Below, piece by piece: positions 13,586 to 21,575 of a stretch of 41,479 bases of DNA. Under the pieces are notes generated by a model. That model was not told where the DNA came from, searched no databases, and worked only from the letters and a program-made list of their open reading frames with translations. The stretch covers positions 1 through 41,479 of the forward strand of contig CALFXR010000095.1 in assembly GCA_937958475.1 (NCBI GenBank). The letters are read 5' to 3'. The position numbers and the translations under genes were made by a program. Positions within the stretch are counted from its first letter, which is position 1; each line of letters starts with the position of its first letter. This stretch comes from an uncultured Mesorhizobium sp. GTDB lineage: Bacteria > Pseudomonadota > Alphaproteobacteria > Rhizobiales > Rhizobiaceae.

Positions 13586-14902
13586 TCAGTCGTCGACCGG
13601 TTCCGGCGGATGGGCGTTGCGGCCCTTGCCGAAGGTGTAGCCGGTTTCCACCGCGGCGCGCCCGAATTTTTCGCGCAGCACGTCAATCGCCCCCTCGGCC
13701 ATGGCGCGCTTGCGGGCGCGGACGTCGACGAGATCCGGCGGATCGGCGCGGCCGGCGTCGGTCAGGTCGCTGACGCCGATGCCGAGCAGCCGGTACTTCG
13801 TGCCGTCGGTCTCCTTTTCGAGGAGCTGGAGCCCGGTGTGGAAGATCCTGTCGGCAAGGCGTGTCGGGTCGCCCAGCTGCCGGTTGCGGGTCCTGGTCTT
13901 GAAGTCCTGCGTCTTCAGCTTGAGGACCACGGTGCGGCCGGCGATGCCGGCCTTCTTCAGCCGCGCCGAGACCTTCTCCGACAGGGCGCGCAGGACCGGC
14001 ACCAGCTCGGCCGGTGAGGCGAGATCGGTGTCGAAGGTCGTCTCGGCCGAGACGCTCTTGGCCTCCTGGTCGGGGTGGATGGCGCGATGGTCGACGCCGC
14101 GCGACAGGTGATAGAGACGATCGCCCATGGTGCCGTAGCGGCGCATGAGTTCGGCGCGCTCCAGGCGCTGCAACTGGCCGATCAGGCGGATGCCGTCCTT
14201 CTCCAGCGTGGCGGCGAACGCCTTGCCGACGCCCCAGATCAGCGTCGCCGGCTGCTCGGCGAGGAAGCTCACGGCCTCCGCCTCGCCGATGACGGAGAAG
14301 CCGCGCGGCTTGCGGAAGTCGGACGCCACCTTGGCGAGGAACTTGCAGTAGGACAGGCCGACCGAGACGGTGATGCCGACGTTGCGCTCGACATCCGCGG
14401 AAAAACGCGCCAGCACCAGCGCCGGCGGCAGGCCGTGGAGCTTCTCCGTCCCGGCGAGATCGAGGAAGGCCTCGTCGATCGACAAGGGCTCGACCAGCGG
14501 GGTGAGCGCGCGCATCATCTCGCGGACCTCGCGGCCGACCCGCGCGTATTTCTCCATGTTCGGCTTGATGACCACGGCCTCGGGGCAGGCCTCAAGAGCC
14601 TTGAACATCGGCATGGCCGAGCGCACGCCGCGGATGCGTGCGATGTAGCAGGCGGTCGACACCACGCCGCGCTTGCCGCCGCCGATGATCACGGGCCTGT
14701 CGCGAAGGGACGGGTCGTCGCGCTTCTCCACCGCGGCATAGAAGGCATCGCAATCGACATGGGCGATGTGCAGGCGATAGAGCTCGGGATGGCGCAGCAG
14801 CCGCGGGCTGCCGCACCCCTCGCAGCGGCGCGAGGCCGCGCGCTGCAACGTCAGGCAGTCGCGGCAAAAACCGTGGTCCGGGTTGTTGACAGAAACGCCC
14901 AT
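13586..14902 (-). CDS. dinB: DNA polymerase IV with N-terminal zinc-finger-like extension
   Basis: 438 residues, a Y-family translesion polymerase. Catalytic acids are D50 and D52 (HVDCDAFYAAVE), with D143 and E144 in SIDEAFLDL. GVGKAFAATLEKDGI is the helix-hairpin-helix of the thumb, and a little-finger domain follows (SVSAETTFDTDL onward). The first 45 residues hold two cysteine pairs, C13/C16 and C27/C30, absent from E. coli DinB and typical of rhizobial homologues; they could bind zinc. No clear beta-clamp motif is visible at the C-terminus. ATG 14902 is preferred because the in-frame ATG at 14914 lies inside the SOS box. It is divergent from the GNAT gene, with EamA and phd downstream. 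Confidence 0.93.
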   Translation of the reverse strand: MGVSVNNPDHGFCRDCLTLQRAASRRCEGCGSPRLLRHPELYRLHIAHVDCDAFYAAVEKRDDPSLRDRPVIIGGGKRGVVSTACYIARIRGVRSAMPMFKALEACPEAVVIKPNMEKYARVGREVREMMRALTPLVEPLSIDEAFLDLAGTEKLHGLPPALVLARFSADVERNVGITVSVGLSYCKFLAKVASDFRKPRGFSVIGEAEAVSFLAEQPATLIWGVGKAFAATLEKDGIRLIGQLQRLERAELMRRYGTMGDRLYHLSRGVDHRAIHPDQEAKSVSAETTFDTDLASPAELVPVLRALSEKVSARLKKAGIAGRTVVLKLKTQDFKTRTRNRQLGDPTRLADRIFHTGLQLLEKETDGTKYRLLGIGVSDLTDAGRADPPDLVDVRARKRAMAEGAIDVLREKFGRAAVETGYTFGKGRNAHPPEPVDD

Positions 14903-14908
14903 CGAAGC

Positions 14909-14923
14909 GAACATAATGAGAAC
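14909..14923. promoter_or_regulatory. LexA (SOS) box of dinB
   Basis: GAAC-N7-GAAC on the plus strand, read as GTTC-N7-GTTC on the dinB strand: the exact direct-repeat LexA site known for Alphaproteobacteria. It sits just downstream of the predicted dinB -10, over the expected transcription start, so bound LexA would block transcription until DNA damage. Confidence 0.85.
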
Positions 14924-14930
14924 ATCGCAG

Positions 14931-14959
14931 AGTGTACGCGACGGCCGGCGGGGCGGCAA
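14931..14959 (-). promoter_or_regulatory. Predicted dinB promoter
   Basis: On the minus strand: -35 TTGCCG (14959-14954), 17-bp spacer, -10 TACACT (14936-14931). The predicted start falls near 14924, the upstream end of the SOS box. The resulting leader to ATG 14902 is only about 20 nt, with no clear ribosome-binding site. Confidence 0.55.
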
Positions 14960-14977
14960 CGGGTTGACGAGCGGATC

Positions 14978-15565
14978 ATGACAATCGAAATCCAGCCCAT
15001 CACGCCGGACCTGTGGCCGGCCTTCGAGGACCTCTTCGGCAAGCAGGGCGCGTGCTACGGCTGCTGGTGCACGCATTTCCGCCTGCCGCCGGCCCTGCGG
15101 CGCGAAAACGACCGTACCCGCAACAAGGATTTCATCCGCGCGCGAATCGAGGCGGGACCACCACCGGGCCTGCTCGCCCTCGACGGCGGGCGCGCCGCCG
15201 GCTGGATGCAGGTCGGGCCGCGCGCCGACGTGCCCGAGTGGAACAATGCCGGGCGCGTCTCCGCGCCGGTCGAGGCGGCGCAGGCCGCCGATCCCGCCGT
15301 GTGGGCGATCTCGTGCTTCTTCATCAGGAATTCGGCGCGCGGCAAGGGCCTGACGCACCGGCTGGTCGAGGCGGGCATCGGCTTCGCCCGCGACAACGGC
15401 GCGTCGCTGCTCGAAGCCTGTCCGATGGACCAGTCGAAGGACAGCCGCTCGCTGGGGCTGTTCGTCGGCTCGACGCGGGTCTTCGAGAAGGCTGGCTTCA
15501 CGCCGGTCGCGTCGCGCAAGGCAGGGCGCCCGCTGATGCGGCTGGAGGTCGGCGCAAAGCCCTGA
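14978..15565 (+). CDS. GNAT family N-acetyltransferase
   Basis: 195 residues. The N-terminal half has an unusual cysteine-rich signature, CYGCWCTHFR, and the central GNAT core includes the acetyl-CoA loop IRNSARGKGLTHRLVEAGIGFA, with R-x-x-G-K-G for pyrophosphate binding. The C-terminal strand FVGSTRVFEKAGFTPV is also typical. The acceptor is unknown. It starts 75 bp from dinB in the opposite direction, so its promoter overlaps the dinB control region and could be touched by LexA, though I see no separate box. It ends 17 bp from the convergent HAD gene. Confidence 0.87.
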   Translation: MTIEIQPITPDLWPAFEDLFGKQGACYGCWCTHFRLPPALRRENDRTRNKDFIRARIEAGPPPGLLALDGGRAAGWMQVGPRADVPEWNNAGRVSAPVEAAQAADPAVWAISCFFIRNSARGKGLTHRLVEAGIGFARDNGASLLEACPMDQSKDSRSLGLFVGSTRVFEKAGFTPVASRKAGRPLMRLEVGAKP

Positions 15566-15582
15566 TTCGCGAAAAAACCCGC

Positions 15583-16236
15583 TCAGAGCCCGAGGGCGGC
15601 GGCGATCCGGGGCGAGGCGTCCGGCCAGTCGTCGACCACCACCACGTCGGCCGGCGGCACCGGCAGAAGCGATCGCAACGTGTTGTCCGACATCAGGTGG
15701 AACAGGTGCGCGTCGGCGACCGACTTGCGCGCGGAGACGAGGTTGGGCGGCAGGTCGTCGACGAAGGCGACCGGACGCCCGTGCCGGCCGCGCAGGCTGG
15801 CGATGGCCGGCCCCTTCGCCATCTCCGTGGTCAGCAGCGGGTAGGGCAGGCCGAGCGCGTCGAGGTGGGCACGCCGGGTCGCCCTGTGCCGGTGCGGCAT
15901 GGCGGTGAGCAGCACGATCTCGGCGGCGTCGCCGAACCCCGCGAGAGCCTCGGCGGCGCCGGCGATCATGGTCTGCCATTCGGCCTGCACGGCGAAGAAG
16001 GAATCGAGGAGGGCGGCCACCTCGTGCGCCTCGGCGATTCGTCCCGTCTCGCGCTCGGCGACGTTGCCGGTCAGGCGGAAGCTGCCGAACTTCAGCGTAT
16101 AGCCCTGTGCTTCGAGATAGCGCGGAAACGGCCGCACGAATTCGAGCAGCACGTCATCGACGTCGAGCACGAGCAGCGGCCGGTGGTCGCGGGCGAGTTC
16201 GGCGATCTGCCGGGCGGTTTCGGGATCGTCGCTCAT
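15583..16236 (-). CDS. HAD-superfamily hydrolase-like protein
   Basis: 217 residues. HAD motif I is DVDDVLLEF (nucleophile and general acid aspartates about residues 25 and 27), motif II is in the LLTAMPHRHR block, a motif III lysine is in TTEMAKGPAI, and motif IV is AFVDDLPPNL. All elements for phosphotransfer are present, so it is probably an active phosphatase. The substrate is unknown. It overlaps the upstream DUF3572 gene by ATGA, indicating translational coupling, and is convergent with the GNAT gene. Confidence 0.82.
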   Translation of the reverse strand: MSDDPETARQIAELARDHRPLLVLDVDDVLLEFVRPFPRYLEAQGYTLKFGSFRLTGNVAERETGRIAEAHEVAALLDSFFAVQAEWQTMIAGAAEALAGFGDAAEIVLLTAMPHRHRATRRAHLDALGLPYPLLTTEMAKGPAIASLRGRHGRPVAFVDDLPPNLVSARKSVADAHLFHLMSDNTLRSLLPVPPADVVVVDDWPDASPRIAAALGL

Positions 16237-16559
16237 GTCGATGCCAGGTAGCGTTCGTCGCCGCCGGGAAGGGCGCGACGCGCCGCGGCGAGGGAGGAAG
16301 GGTCGAGGCCACTGGCCTCGGCGAACGCCATGACGGTCGGTTCGTGGGCGAGGACGAAGTCGAGCACGCCGGCGAGGAAGCCCGGCTCTAGCGCCGCCGC
16401 GCGGATGCGGCCCGCGTCGATCCCGGTGATCGAGAGGAAGCGGGGCAAAAGGTCCGGATCGCCGGCGACGAAGGCGAGGGCGCGGATGCCAATCGCCTCG
16501 GCCTCCTCGGGCGCGATGGCGGCCGTGCGGCCCTGATGCGGTCGACCTTCCCTGATCAT
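16233..16559 (-). CDS. DUF3572 family protein
   Basis: A 108-residue, mostly helical protein of unknown function. The block EEAEAIGIRALAFVAGDP, then LPRFLSITGID and EPGFLAGVLDFVLAHE, is the DUF3572 pattern found across Rhizobiales. There is no signal peptide, no membrane segment and no metal motif. ATG 16559 is the first in-frame ATG; the ribosome-binding site is weak. The stop overlaps the ATG of the HAD gene (ATGA). It is divergent from divK across about 170 bp, an arrangement I recall as common in this order. Confidence 0.8.
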   Translation of the reverse strand: MIREGRPHQGRTAAIAPEEAEAIGIRALAFVAGDPDLLPRFLSITGIDAGRIRAAALEPGFLAGVLDFVLAHEPTVMAFAEASGLDPSSLAAARRALPGGDERYLAST

Positions 16560-16727
16560 GGTCCGGGAGTAGCCGCATCGGCGACCGACCGCAAGCGGGG
16601 CCGAATGCGTCCATTTGCGATTACCGTTTCGTCAATGTTCTGCGGATACTGTCGTCACAGCGAATCGTGTTCGCGCGACCGGCATGCCGACATCGGCCTG
16701 AAGCCGGCCACGGCAGGGCGGATGGTG

Positions 16728-17099
16728 ATGCCGAAGAAAGTCATGATCGTCGAAGACAACGAGCTCAACATGAAGCTCTTCCGCGACCTGATCGAGGCCA
16801 GCGGATACGAGACGGTGCGGACGCGCAACGGCCTCGAAGTCCTCGATCTCGCCAGGACGCATCGGCCCGACCTGATCCTGATGGACATCCAGCTCCCGGA
16901 AGTTTCCGGCCTCGACGTGACCAAATGGCTGAAGGAAGACAACGAGCTTCACACCATCCCGGTCATCGCCGTCACCGCCTTCGCGATGAAGGGCGACGAG
17001 GAGCGTATCCGCCAGGGCGGCTGCGAGGCCTATATCTCGAAGCCGATCTCGGTGCCGCGTTTCATCGAGACGATCAGATCCTATCTCGGCGACGCCTGA
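16728..17099 (+). CDS. divK: Single-domain response regulator DivK
   Basis: 123 residues, one receiver domain and nothing else. VMIVEDNELN supplies the acidic pocket, D53 (LILMDIQLP) is the phosphorylation site, and AYISKPIS holds the conserved lysine near position 105. In Caulobacter and rhizobia DivK is phosphorylated by DivJ and dephosphorylated by PleC at the poles, and controls CtrA through DivL and CckA. ATG 16728 (MPKKVMIVEDN) matches the usual start; an in-frame ATG at 16722 is possible. It lies 34 bp upstream of pleD, the standard operon. Confidence 0.95.
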   Translation: MPKKVMIVEDNELNMKLFRDLIEASGYETVRTRNGLEVLDLARTHRPDLILMDIQLPEVSGLDVTKWLKEDNELHTIPVIAVTAFAMKGDEERIRQGGCEAYISKPISVPRFIETIRSYLGDA

Positions 17100-17133
17100 T
17101 GCAGGCACCGCCAGCCACCAGACGGAGAACCGC

Positions 17134-18507
17134 ATGACAGCGCGCATCCTCGTGGTCGACGACGTGCCGGCGAACGTGAAGCTGCTCGAGGTGAGGCTGC
17201 TCGCCGAGTATTTCGAGGTGCTGACCGCGACGAGCGGTCCCGACGCCATCGAGATCTGCGAGAACGACAAGGTCGACGTCGTGCTTCTCGACGTGATGAT
17301 GCCCGAGATGGACGGTTTCGAGGTCTGCCGCATCCTCAAGAGCGACCCGGCGACCGACCATATCCCGGTCATCATGATCACGGCGCTCGACCAGGTTTCC
17401 GACCGCGTGCGCGGCCTCGAGGCCGGTGCCGACGACTTCCTGACCAAGCCCGTCAACGACCTCCAGCTGATGACGCGGGTGAGGAGCCTCGTCAGGCTGA
17501 AGACGCTGACCGACGAACTCAGGCTGCGCGCGGCGACGACGCGCGACATCGGCATCGAGGAACTGCTGGTGAGGAAGCAGCCGAACGACGAGCAGAACCC
17601 GAAGGTCCTCCTGATCGACGAGAAGGCGAAGTCGTCGCAGGAAATCGGGCGGATGCTGGGCGAGGATGTCGATCTCGACGTGGCGGACGATCCTCATGCG
17701 GCTGTCTTCCAGGCGGCCGAGGGACCTTACGAGTGCGTCATCGTCTCGACGGCGTTCGACGAATTCGATCCGCTGCGGCTGTGTTCGCAGTTGAGATCGC
17801 TGGATCGGACGCGTTTCCTGCCGATCATCCTGATCGCCGGGGAAGGCGAGGACGCGCGAATCATCCGTGCTCTCGAACTCGGCGTGAACGATTATCTGGT
17901 GCGCCCGGTCGATGCCCATGAGTTGCTCGCCCGGCTGCGAACCCAGGTCAGGCGCAAGCGCTACAACGATCACCTGCGCACGAGCGTGACCGAGACGATC
18001 GAGATGGCGGTCACCGACGCGCTGACCGGCCTGCACAACCGTCGCTATCTCGACAGCCACCTGAAGACGCTCTTCGACCGCGCCGTGGCCCGCCGCCGGC
18101 CGCTGTCGGTGATGATGACGGATCTCGACCGCTTCAAGTCGATCAACGACACGTTCGGCCATGACGGCGGCGACGACGTGCTGCGCGAGTTCGCCGCGCG
18201 CCTGCGCAAGAACGTGCGCGGCATCGATCTCGCCTGCCGGTTCGGCGGCGAGGAGTTCGTCGTGGTCATGCCCGATACCGACGCGGCAATCTCCAAGATG
18301 GTCGCCGAACGGGTGCGCGCCGAGATCGAAAGGACGCCCTTCACGGTGGGTGCGGACGGGCGGGCCGTCAACGTCACGATCAGCATCGGCGTTTCTTCGC
18401 TCCGCCACGGCGCCGACCGTATCGAAGAGCTGATGAAGCGCGCCGACGTGGCGCTCTACGAAGCCAAGTCCAACGGGCGGAACCGGGTCGTGGCGCGCGC
18501 CGCGTAG
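17134..18507 (+). CDS. pleD: Diguanylate cyclase response regulator PleD
   Basis: 457 residues: receiver 1, receiver 2 and a GGDEF domain. Receiver 1 has D9, D10, phosphoacceptor D53 (LLDVMMPEMDG) and K105. Receiver 2 has lost the acceptor (VIVSTAFDEFD in place of the DxxMP block) and acts as a dimerisation adaptor, as in Caulobacter PleD. The catalytic loop is GGEEF at 371-375, which makes cyclic di-GMP from two GTP. The inhibitory I-site RGID (R362/D365) lies just before it, so product inhibition is expected. GGAG precedes ATG 17134. It is transcribed with divK and drives the motile-to-sessile transition. Confidence 0.95.
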   Translation: MTARILVVDDVPANVKLLEVRLLAEYFEVLTATSGPDAIEICENDKVDVVLLDVMMPEMDGFEVCRILKSDPATDHIPVIMITALDQVSDRVRGLEAGADDFLTKPVNDLQLMTRVRSLVRLKTLTDELRLRAATTRDIGIEELLVRKQPNDEQNPKVLLIDEKAKSSQEIGRMLGEDVDLDVADDPHAAVFQAAEGPYECVIVSTAFDEFDPLRLCSQLRSLDRTRFLPIILIAGEGEDARIIRALELGVNDYLVRPVDAHELLARLRTQVRRKRYNDHLRTSVTETIEMAVTDALTGLHNRRYLDSHLKTLFDRAVARRRPLSVMMTDLDRFKSINDTFGHDGGDDVLREFAARLRKNVRGIDLACRFGGEEFVVVMPDTDAAISKMVAERVRAEIERTPFTVGADGRAVNVTISIGVSSLRHGADRIEELMKRADVALYEAKSNGRNRVVARAA

Positions 18508-18850
18508 CGGTCGCCGGAAGCGAAAATCCGTTGAAAGTCGGACCGCTGTTTACCGTACTGCCGGGAGACTGGCAAAAACGGTTAAGAAACTATTGATTTT
18601 CCAGCAATCCTGCGCGAATGTACCGTCAAACGGGCGAGAACGGCCACGAGGGCAAGGCGTTTTCGCTCCGATTTACCCCATGATGCTCAGGTCCGCCGCA
18701 TCTCCTGGGTCCGTGGGGTCGGCCGGCCGGCGCTGGCGTATAGTGGCCTCCTCGTACCGCTGTCAGTCTGCCGACCGGCCCCTTTTCTCCCGAAAACCAA
18801 ACCGGAACCATCGGCTTCAACAAGCTGCCGGCGGAGATTCGCGCCCAAAC
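18508..18850. other. Gene-free interval between pleD and rpmG
   Basis: About 340 bp with no convincing ORF on either strand and no strong hairpin for pleD termination. An AT-richer patch at 18570-18600 contains TTAA-N7-TTGA (18582-18596), one mismatch from a CtrA box, but no gene start lies suitably downstream. The rest has no recognisable RNA gene. Confidence 0.5.
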
Positions 18851-18875
18851 GAAAACGCCGCCCGGAGGGCGGCGT
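18851..18875 (-). terminator. Intrinsic terminator of rpmG
   Basis: A perfect 9-bp GC-rich stem (18855-18863 with 18867-18875) and a 3-nt loop. Read on the minus strand, the stem is followed by TTTC. It lies 27 bp after the rpmG stop, ideally placed to end that transcript. Confidence 0.8.
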
Positions 18876-18901
18876 CGAGGCTCTGTCGCTGGAGGCGAAG
18901 A

Positions 18902-19069
18902 CTACTTGATCTTCGTTTCCTTGAACTCGACGTGCTTCTTGGCGATCGGGTCGTACTTGCGGAACGACATCTTCTCGGTCTTCGTGCGGCTGTTCTTGCT
19001 CGTCACGTAGAAGAAGCCGGTGTCGGCGGTGGACAGGAGCTTGATCTTGATGTTCGCGGCTTTGGCCAT
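18902..19069 (-). CDS. rpmG: 50S ribosomal protein L33
   Basis: 55 residues: MAKAANIKIKLLSTADTGFF, then YVTSKNSRTKTEKMSFRKYD, ending VEFKETKIK. This is a complete bacterial L33 of the large ribosomal subunit near the tRNA exit site. It has no cysteines, so it is the zinc-independent (C-minus) form. ATG 19069 is the only sensible start. It has its own promoter (19149-19176) and a terminator 27 bp downstream, so it is a single-gene unit with a leader of about 70 nt. It sits between the MFS gene and the convergent pleD, as in related genomes. Confidence 0.97.
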   Translation of the reverse strand: MAKAANIKIKLLSTADTGFFYVTSKNSRTKTEKMSFRKYDPIAKKHVEFKETKIK

Positions 19070-19148
19070 GGGATTCGTCCGTTCTTATCGTGGGTTTCGT
19101 ACCGCCTGACCGCGGGAACGATACCCGGACGCGGAAAACGTGCGCGGA

Positions 19149-19176
19149 CACATACCCGAGATGCCCGAAATGTCAA
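19149..19176 (-). promoter_or_regulatory. Predicted rpmG promoter
   Basis: On the minus strand: consensus -35 TTGACA (19176-19171), 16-bp spacer, -10 TATGTG (19154-19149). The -35 overlaps the stop codon of the upstream MFS gene. A start near 19142 gives a leader of about 70 nt. Confidence 0.65.
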
Positions 19177-20366
19177 GCACGTGCGCCGAACGCGATCAGC
19201 CGGGCAAGCGCCAGCGCGATGTAGAGCAGGAAGAAGACGGCGATCGACCAGGCGAAACCGTCCTGGCCGAACAGGTCCATGCCGATGCCGATCGCCTGCG
19301 GACCGAGGATCATGCCGAGGCCGTAGCAGAAGACGAAGGCGGCGTTGGCCGAGGCCAGCTCGTGTCCGGAGAGTCGCGTCCCGAGGTGGGCGAGGCCGAT
19401 CGTGTAGAGCGCCGCCACCACGCCGCCCCAGAAGAAAAGCAGCGCGGCGAGCAGGTGCCAGTTGGCCGCCACCCAGGGCAGTGCGACGATGCCGGCGAGC
19501 CCGATCGTCGCGCAGGCGAGCAGCAGGTGCCTCCGGTCGCGCATGCGGTCGCTGATCATGCCGAGCGGCACCTGGAGGACGACGTTGCCGAGGCCGATCA
19601 TCGTCAGGAGCAGGGCCGCGTCCGCTTCCGAATAGCCGGCGCGGTTGCCGAAGACCGGGAACAGGGCGAACCCACCGGTCTCGACCGCGCCGAAGACCAG
19701 CACCGCGGCCGTCGCGGTCGGCACCAGGAGGATGTAGCCGGCAAAGCTGCGGCTCTCGTCGTCGGAACGGAGGATGCGCGGGCTTTCGCGCCATGCGGCG
19801 ACGACCGGGATCGCGGCGAGCATGGTGATGGCGAAGGTGACGCCGAACGGCAGGAAACCCTGGCTGCCGATATGGGCGAACAGCCATGGGCCGAGCGCGA
19901 ATCCCAGCGACAGGACGGTAGCGTAGATGCCGAGGACGAAGCCGCGCCGGTGCGGCGGTGCGCTGGCGCTGATCCAATATTCGGAGAGGATGAAGAGCAC
20001 GGTGAGCGCAATGTGGAGGACGGCGCGCAGGGGGAACCACATCCAGAACGACGGCGCCACGTGGAAGCCGACGAAGGCGAGAGCGCCGGCGAGAATCATC
20101 GCCAGCATGGTCGCCACGACGCCAAAGCGCACCGCGAGCGGGATGGCGAGCGGCGCGGCTGCGATCGAGGCGATGCCGGCCACGGCCGTGTTGAGGCCGA
20201 TCATCGTGGCGGAATGGCCGCGGCTCTCGAGGATGACGCTGAGCAGCGGCGTCCCCAGGCCGATCGCGATGCCGACCACGCTGATGGCGGAGATTGCCGC
20301 GCCGAGCGGGAGCCATCGCAACTGCGCGGGATCGGCGCCGCCGGGCGTCTGGGGAACGGCGCTCAT
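19173..20366 (-). CDS. Major facilitator superfamily transporter
   Basis: 397 residues with about twelve hydrophobic helices in two six-helix halves. Loop motifs include GLNTAVAGIASIAAAPLAIP, the intracellular RRGFVLGIYATVLSLGFALG (motif A/C-like) and, in the second half, PLGMISDRMRDRRHLL, the standard MFS loop 8-9 signature. The substrate is unknown; the closest familiar pattern is the YcaD-like branch of putative efflux carriers. ATG 20366 follows the NUDIX gene after 9 bp, so it is the last gene of the topA operon. The rpmG promoter begins within its stop codon. Confidence 0.87.
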   Translation of the reverse strand: MSAVPQTPGGADPAQLRWLPLGAAISAISVVGIAIGLGTPLLSVILESRGHSATMIGLNTAVAGIASIAAAPLAIPLAVRFGVVATMLAMILAGALAFVGFHVAPSFWMWFPLRAVLHIALTVLFILSEYWISASAPPHRRGFVLGIYATVLSLGFALGPWLFAHIGSQGFLPFGVTFAITMLAAIPVVAAWRESPRILRSDDESRSFAGYILLVPTATAAVLVFGAVETGGFALFPVFGNRAGYSEADAALLLTMIGLGNVVLQVPLGMISDRMRDRRHLLLACATIGLAGIVALPWVAANWHLLAALLFFWGGVVAALYTIGLAHLGTRLSGHELASANAAFVFCYGLGMILGPQAIGIGMDLFGQDGFAWSIAVFFLLYIALALARLIAFGARA

Positions 20367-20375
20367 CACAAGGGA

Positions 20376-21119
20376 CTACAGCAGGTTGCGCAGGAAGCGG
20401 TTACCGCGCATGCGGTAAAAGGGGACCGGCCCGCCGGGGCGCAGATCCGGATCGTCGGCGAGGCGCGCCTGCAGATCGCCGAGCACCGTGCGCGTGATCA
20501 GCGGGATGTCGAGATCCATGGCCTGGGGAAGGGGCAGCCAGACCAGCTCCTCGAGTTCGTTGGTCGGGCCGCCTTCGGGAAGGGCGACGGCCACGTCGTC
20601 CCGCCACGCGGCGAGGAAGCGGGTGTCGAAGCGGCGGACTCGTCCGGGCGGCGTGATCGCCCGCGCCACGAAGCGCAGCCCTTCGAGCGACGGCTGCACG
20701 TCGTGCTCGGCAAAGCCTCGCCAGTGCTCACGGGAGGTGGAGAACGGCCCCTTGCGGCCGATCAGCAGGCCGGCTTCCTCATAGGTCTCGCGCACTGCCG
20801 AGAGCGCGATGGCGCGTGCGCGTGCGACCGAAGTACGGGCGCCGGCCTGGGCGAGCCGGGCCTCCTCTTCGGCGGCGAGGCCCTCCGCGACGGGGATCCT
20901 GCTGTCCGAGGGGTCGGTGCGGCCGCCGGGGAAGACGAAGCGGCCGGGCATGAAGGCATGGCGGGCGCTGCGCCGGCCGAGCAGGACCCGGACGTTGCCG
21001 CCGCTGCGGTCGATGAGAATCAGCGTCGCGGCGTCGCGCGGCCTCAGCGACCGTCCCGGGACCTTGGCGAAGTCCCTGGATTCCGCCTTGTCGATCTGCG
21101 TCTTGGTTAGGCCGTCCAT
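20376..21119 (-). CDS. NUDIX hydrolase with a split Nudix box
   Basis: 247 residues. The Nudix helix is present as SAVRETYEEAGLLIG (REUxEExGU), but the GG that opens the motif (FVFPGGRTDP) lies about 45 residues upstream instead of the usual handful, because of a glutamate/alanine-rich insertion (AEGLAAEEEARLAQ). A comparable insertion is known in NUDT19-type enzymes, which cleave CoA derivatives, so CoA or acyl-CoA diphosphatase activity is possible but unproven. ATG 21119 has an excellent GGAGGGGGA site and was chosen over an upstream start at 21182. It follows DUF983 by 19 bp in the topA operon. Confidence 0.85.
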   Translation of the reverse strand: MDGLTKTQIDKAESRDFAKVPGRSLRPRDAATLILIDRSGGNVRVLLGRRSARHAFMPGRFVFPGGRTDPSDSRIPVAEGLAAEEEARLAQAGARTSVARARAIALSAVRETYEEAGLLIGRKGPFSTSREHWRGFAEHDVQPSLEGLRFVARAITPPGRVRRFDTRFLAAWRDDVAVALPEGGPTNELEELVWLPLPQAMDLDIPLITRTVLGDLQARLADDPDLRPGGPVPFYRMRGNRFLRNLL

Positions 21120-21138
21120 TCCCCCTCCGAAGCCCCGA

Positions 21139-21573
21139 TCACGTTTCTGGATGGGATTCCAGCAGGTCGTCCTCCCCGCCAAATCCGTGCATGTAGTTGG
21201 CCCATTGCAGGCCGACCACGGCTCCCTTGATCGGCCGTATCAGCACCAGCGCCGATACGATCGTCAAGGGGATCCAGATCGCCAGATGCTGCCAGGTCGA
21301 TAGCGAACTCGTCGCCTCCACACTCATGAAGGCGCCCACCACGATATGGCCGACGACGAGCACGACGAGGTAGGCGGGCAGGTCGTCGGCGCGATGGTGG
21401 TGCATCTCCTCGCCGCAGGTTTCGCAGCGGTCGACGGTCTTGAGAAAGCTCGAGAACAGCCGGCCATGGCCGCAGTGCGGGCACTTGCCGCGGAAGCCGC
21501 GCATCATCGAGCGCATGACGGGCCGTGCCGGCCGTGCCTCGTGGTGTTCTCCGCCGAACAGCTGCTGCTCCAT
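21139..21573 (-). CDS. DUF983 family membrane protein
   Basis: 144 residues. The N-terminal cytoplasmic region has two cysteine pairs, CPHCG and CETCG, which could form a zinc ribbon, followed by HHHRADDLPAYLVV. Two membrane segments follow (about 68-88 and 96-117), then a short acidic tail. Function is unknown; family members in Alphaproteobacteria lie close to rnr as here. ATG 21573 has GGAG 7 nt upstream, and the gene begins 2 bp after the rnr stop, indicating cotranscription and probable coupling. Confidence 0.87.
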   Translation of the reverse strand: MEQQLFGGEHHEARPARPVMRSMMRGFRGKCPHCGHGRLFSSFLKTVDRCETCGEEMHHHRADDLPAYLVVLVVGHIVVGAFMSVEATSSLSTWQHLAIWIPLTIVSALVLIRPIKGAVVGLQWANYMHGFGGEDDLLESHPET

Positions 21574-21575
21574 GT

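Noticed and set aside
16615..16645. TTAC-N7-TCAA upstream of divK as a CtrA box
   Set aside because: Two mismatches to the consensus; chance occurrence is likely.
18582..18596. TTAA-N7-TTGA as a CtrA site
   Set aside because: It has one mismatch and no gene start lies downstream on either strand at a sensible distance.
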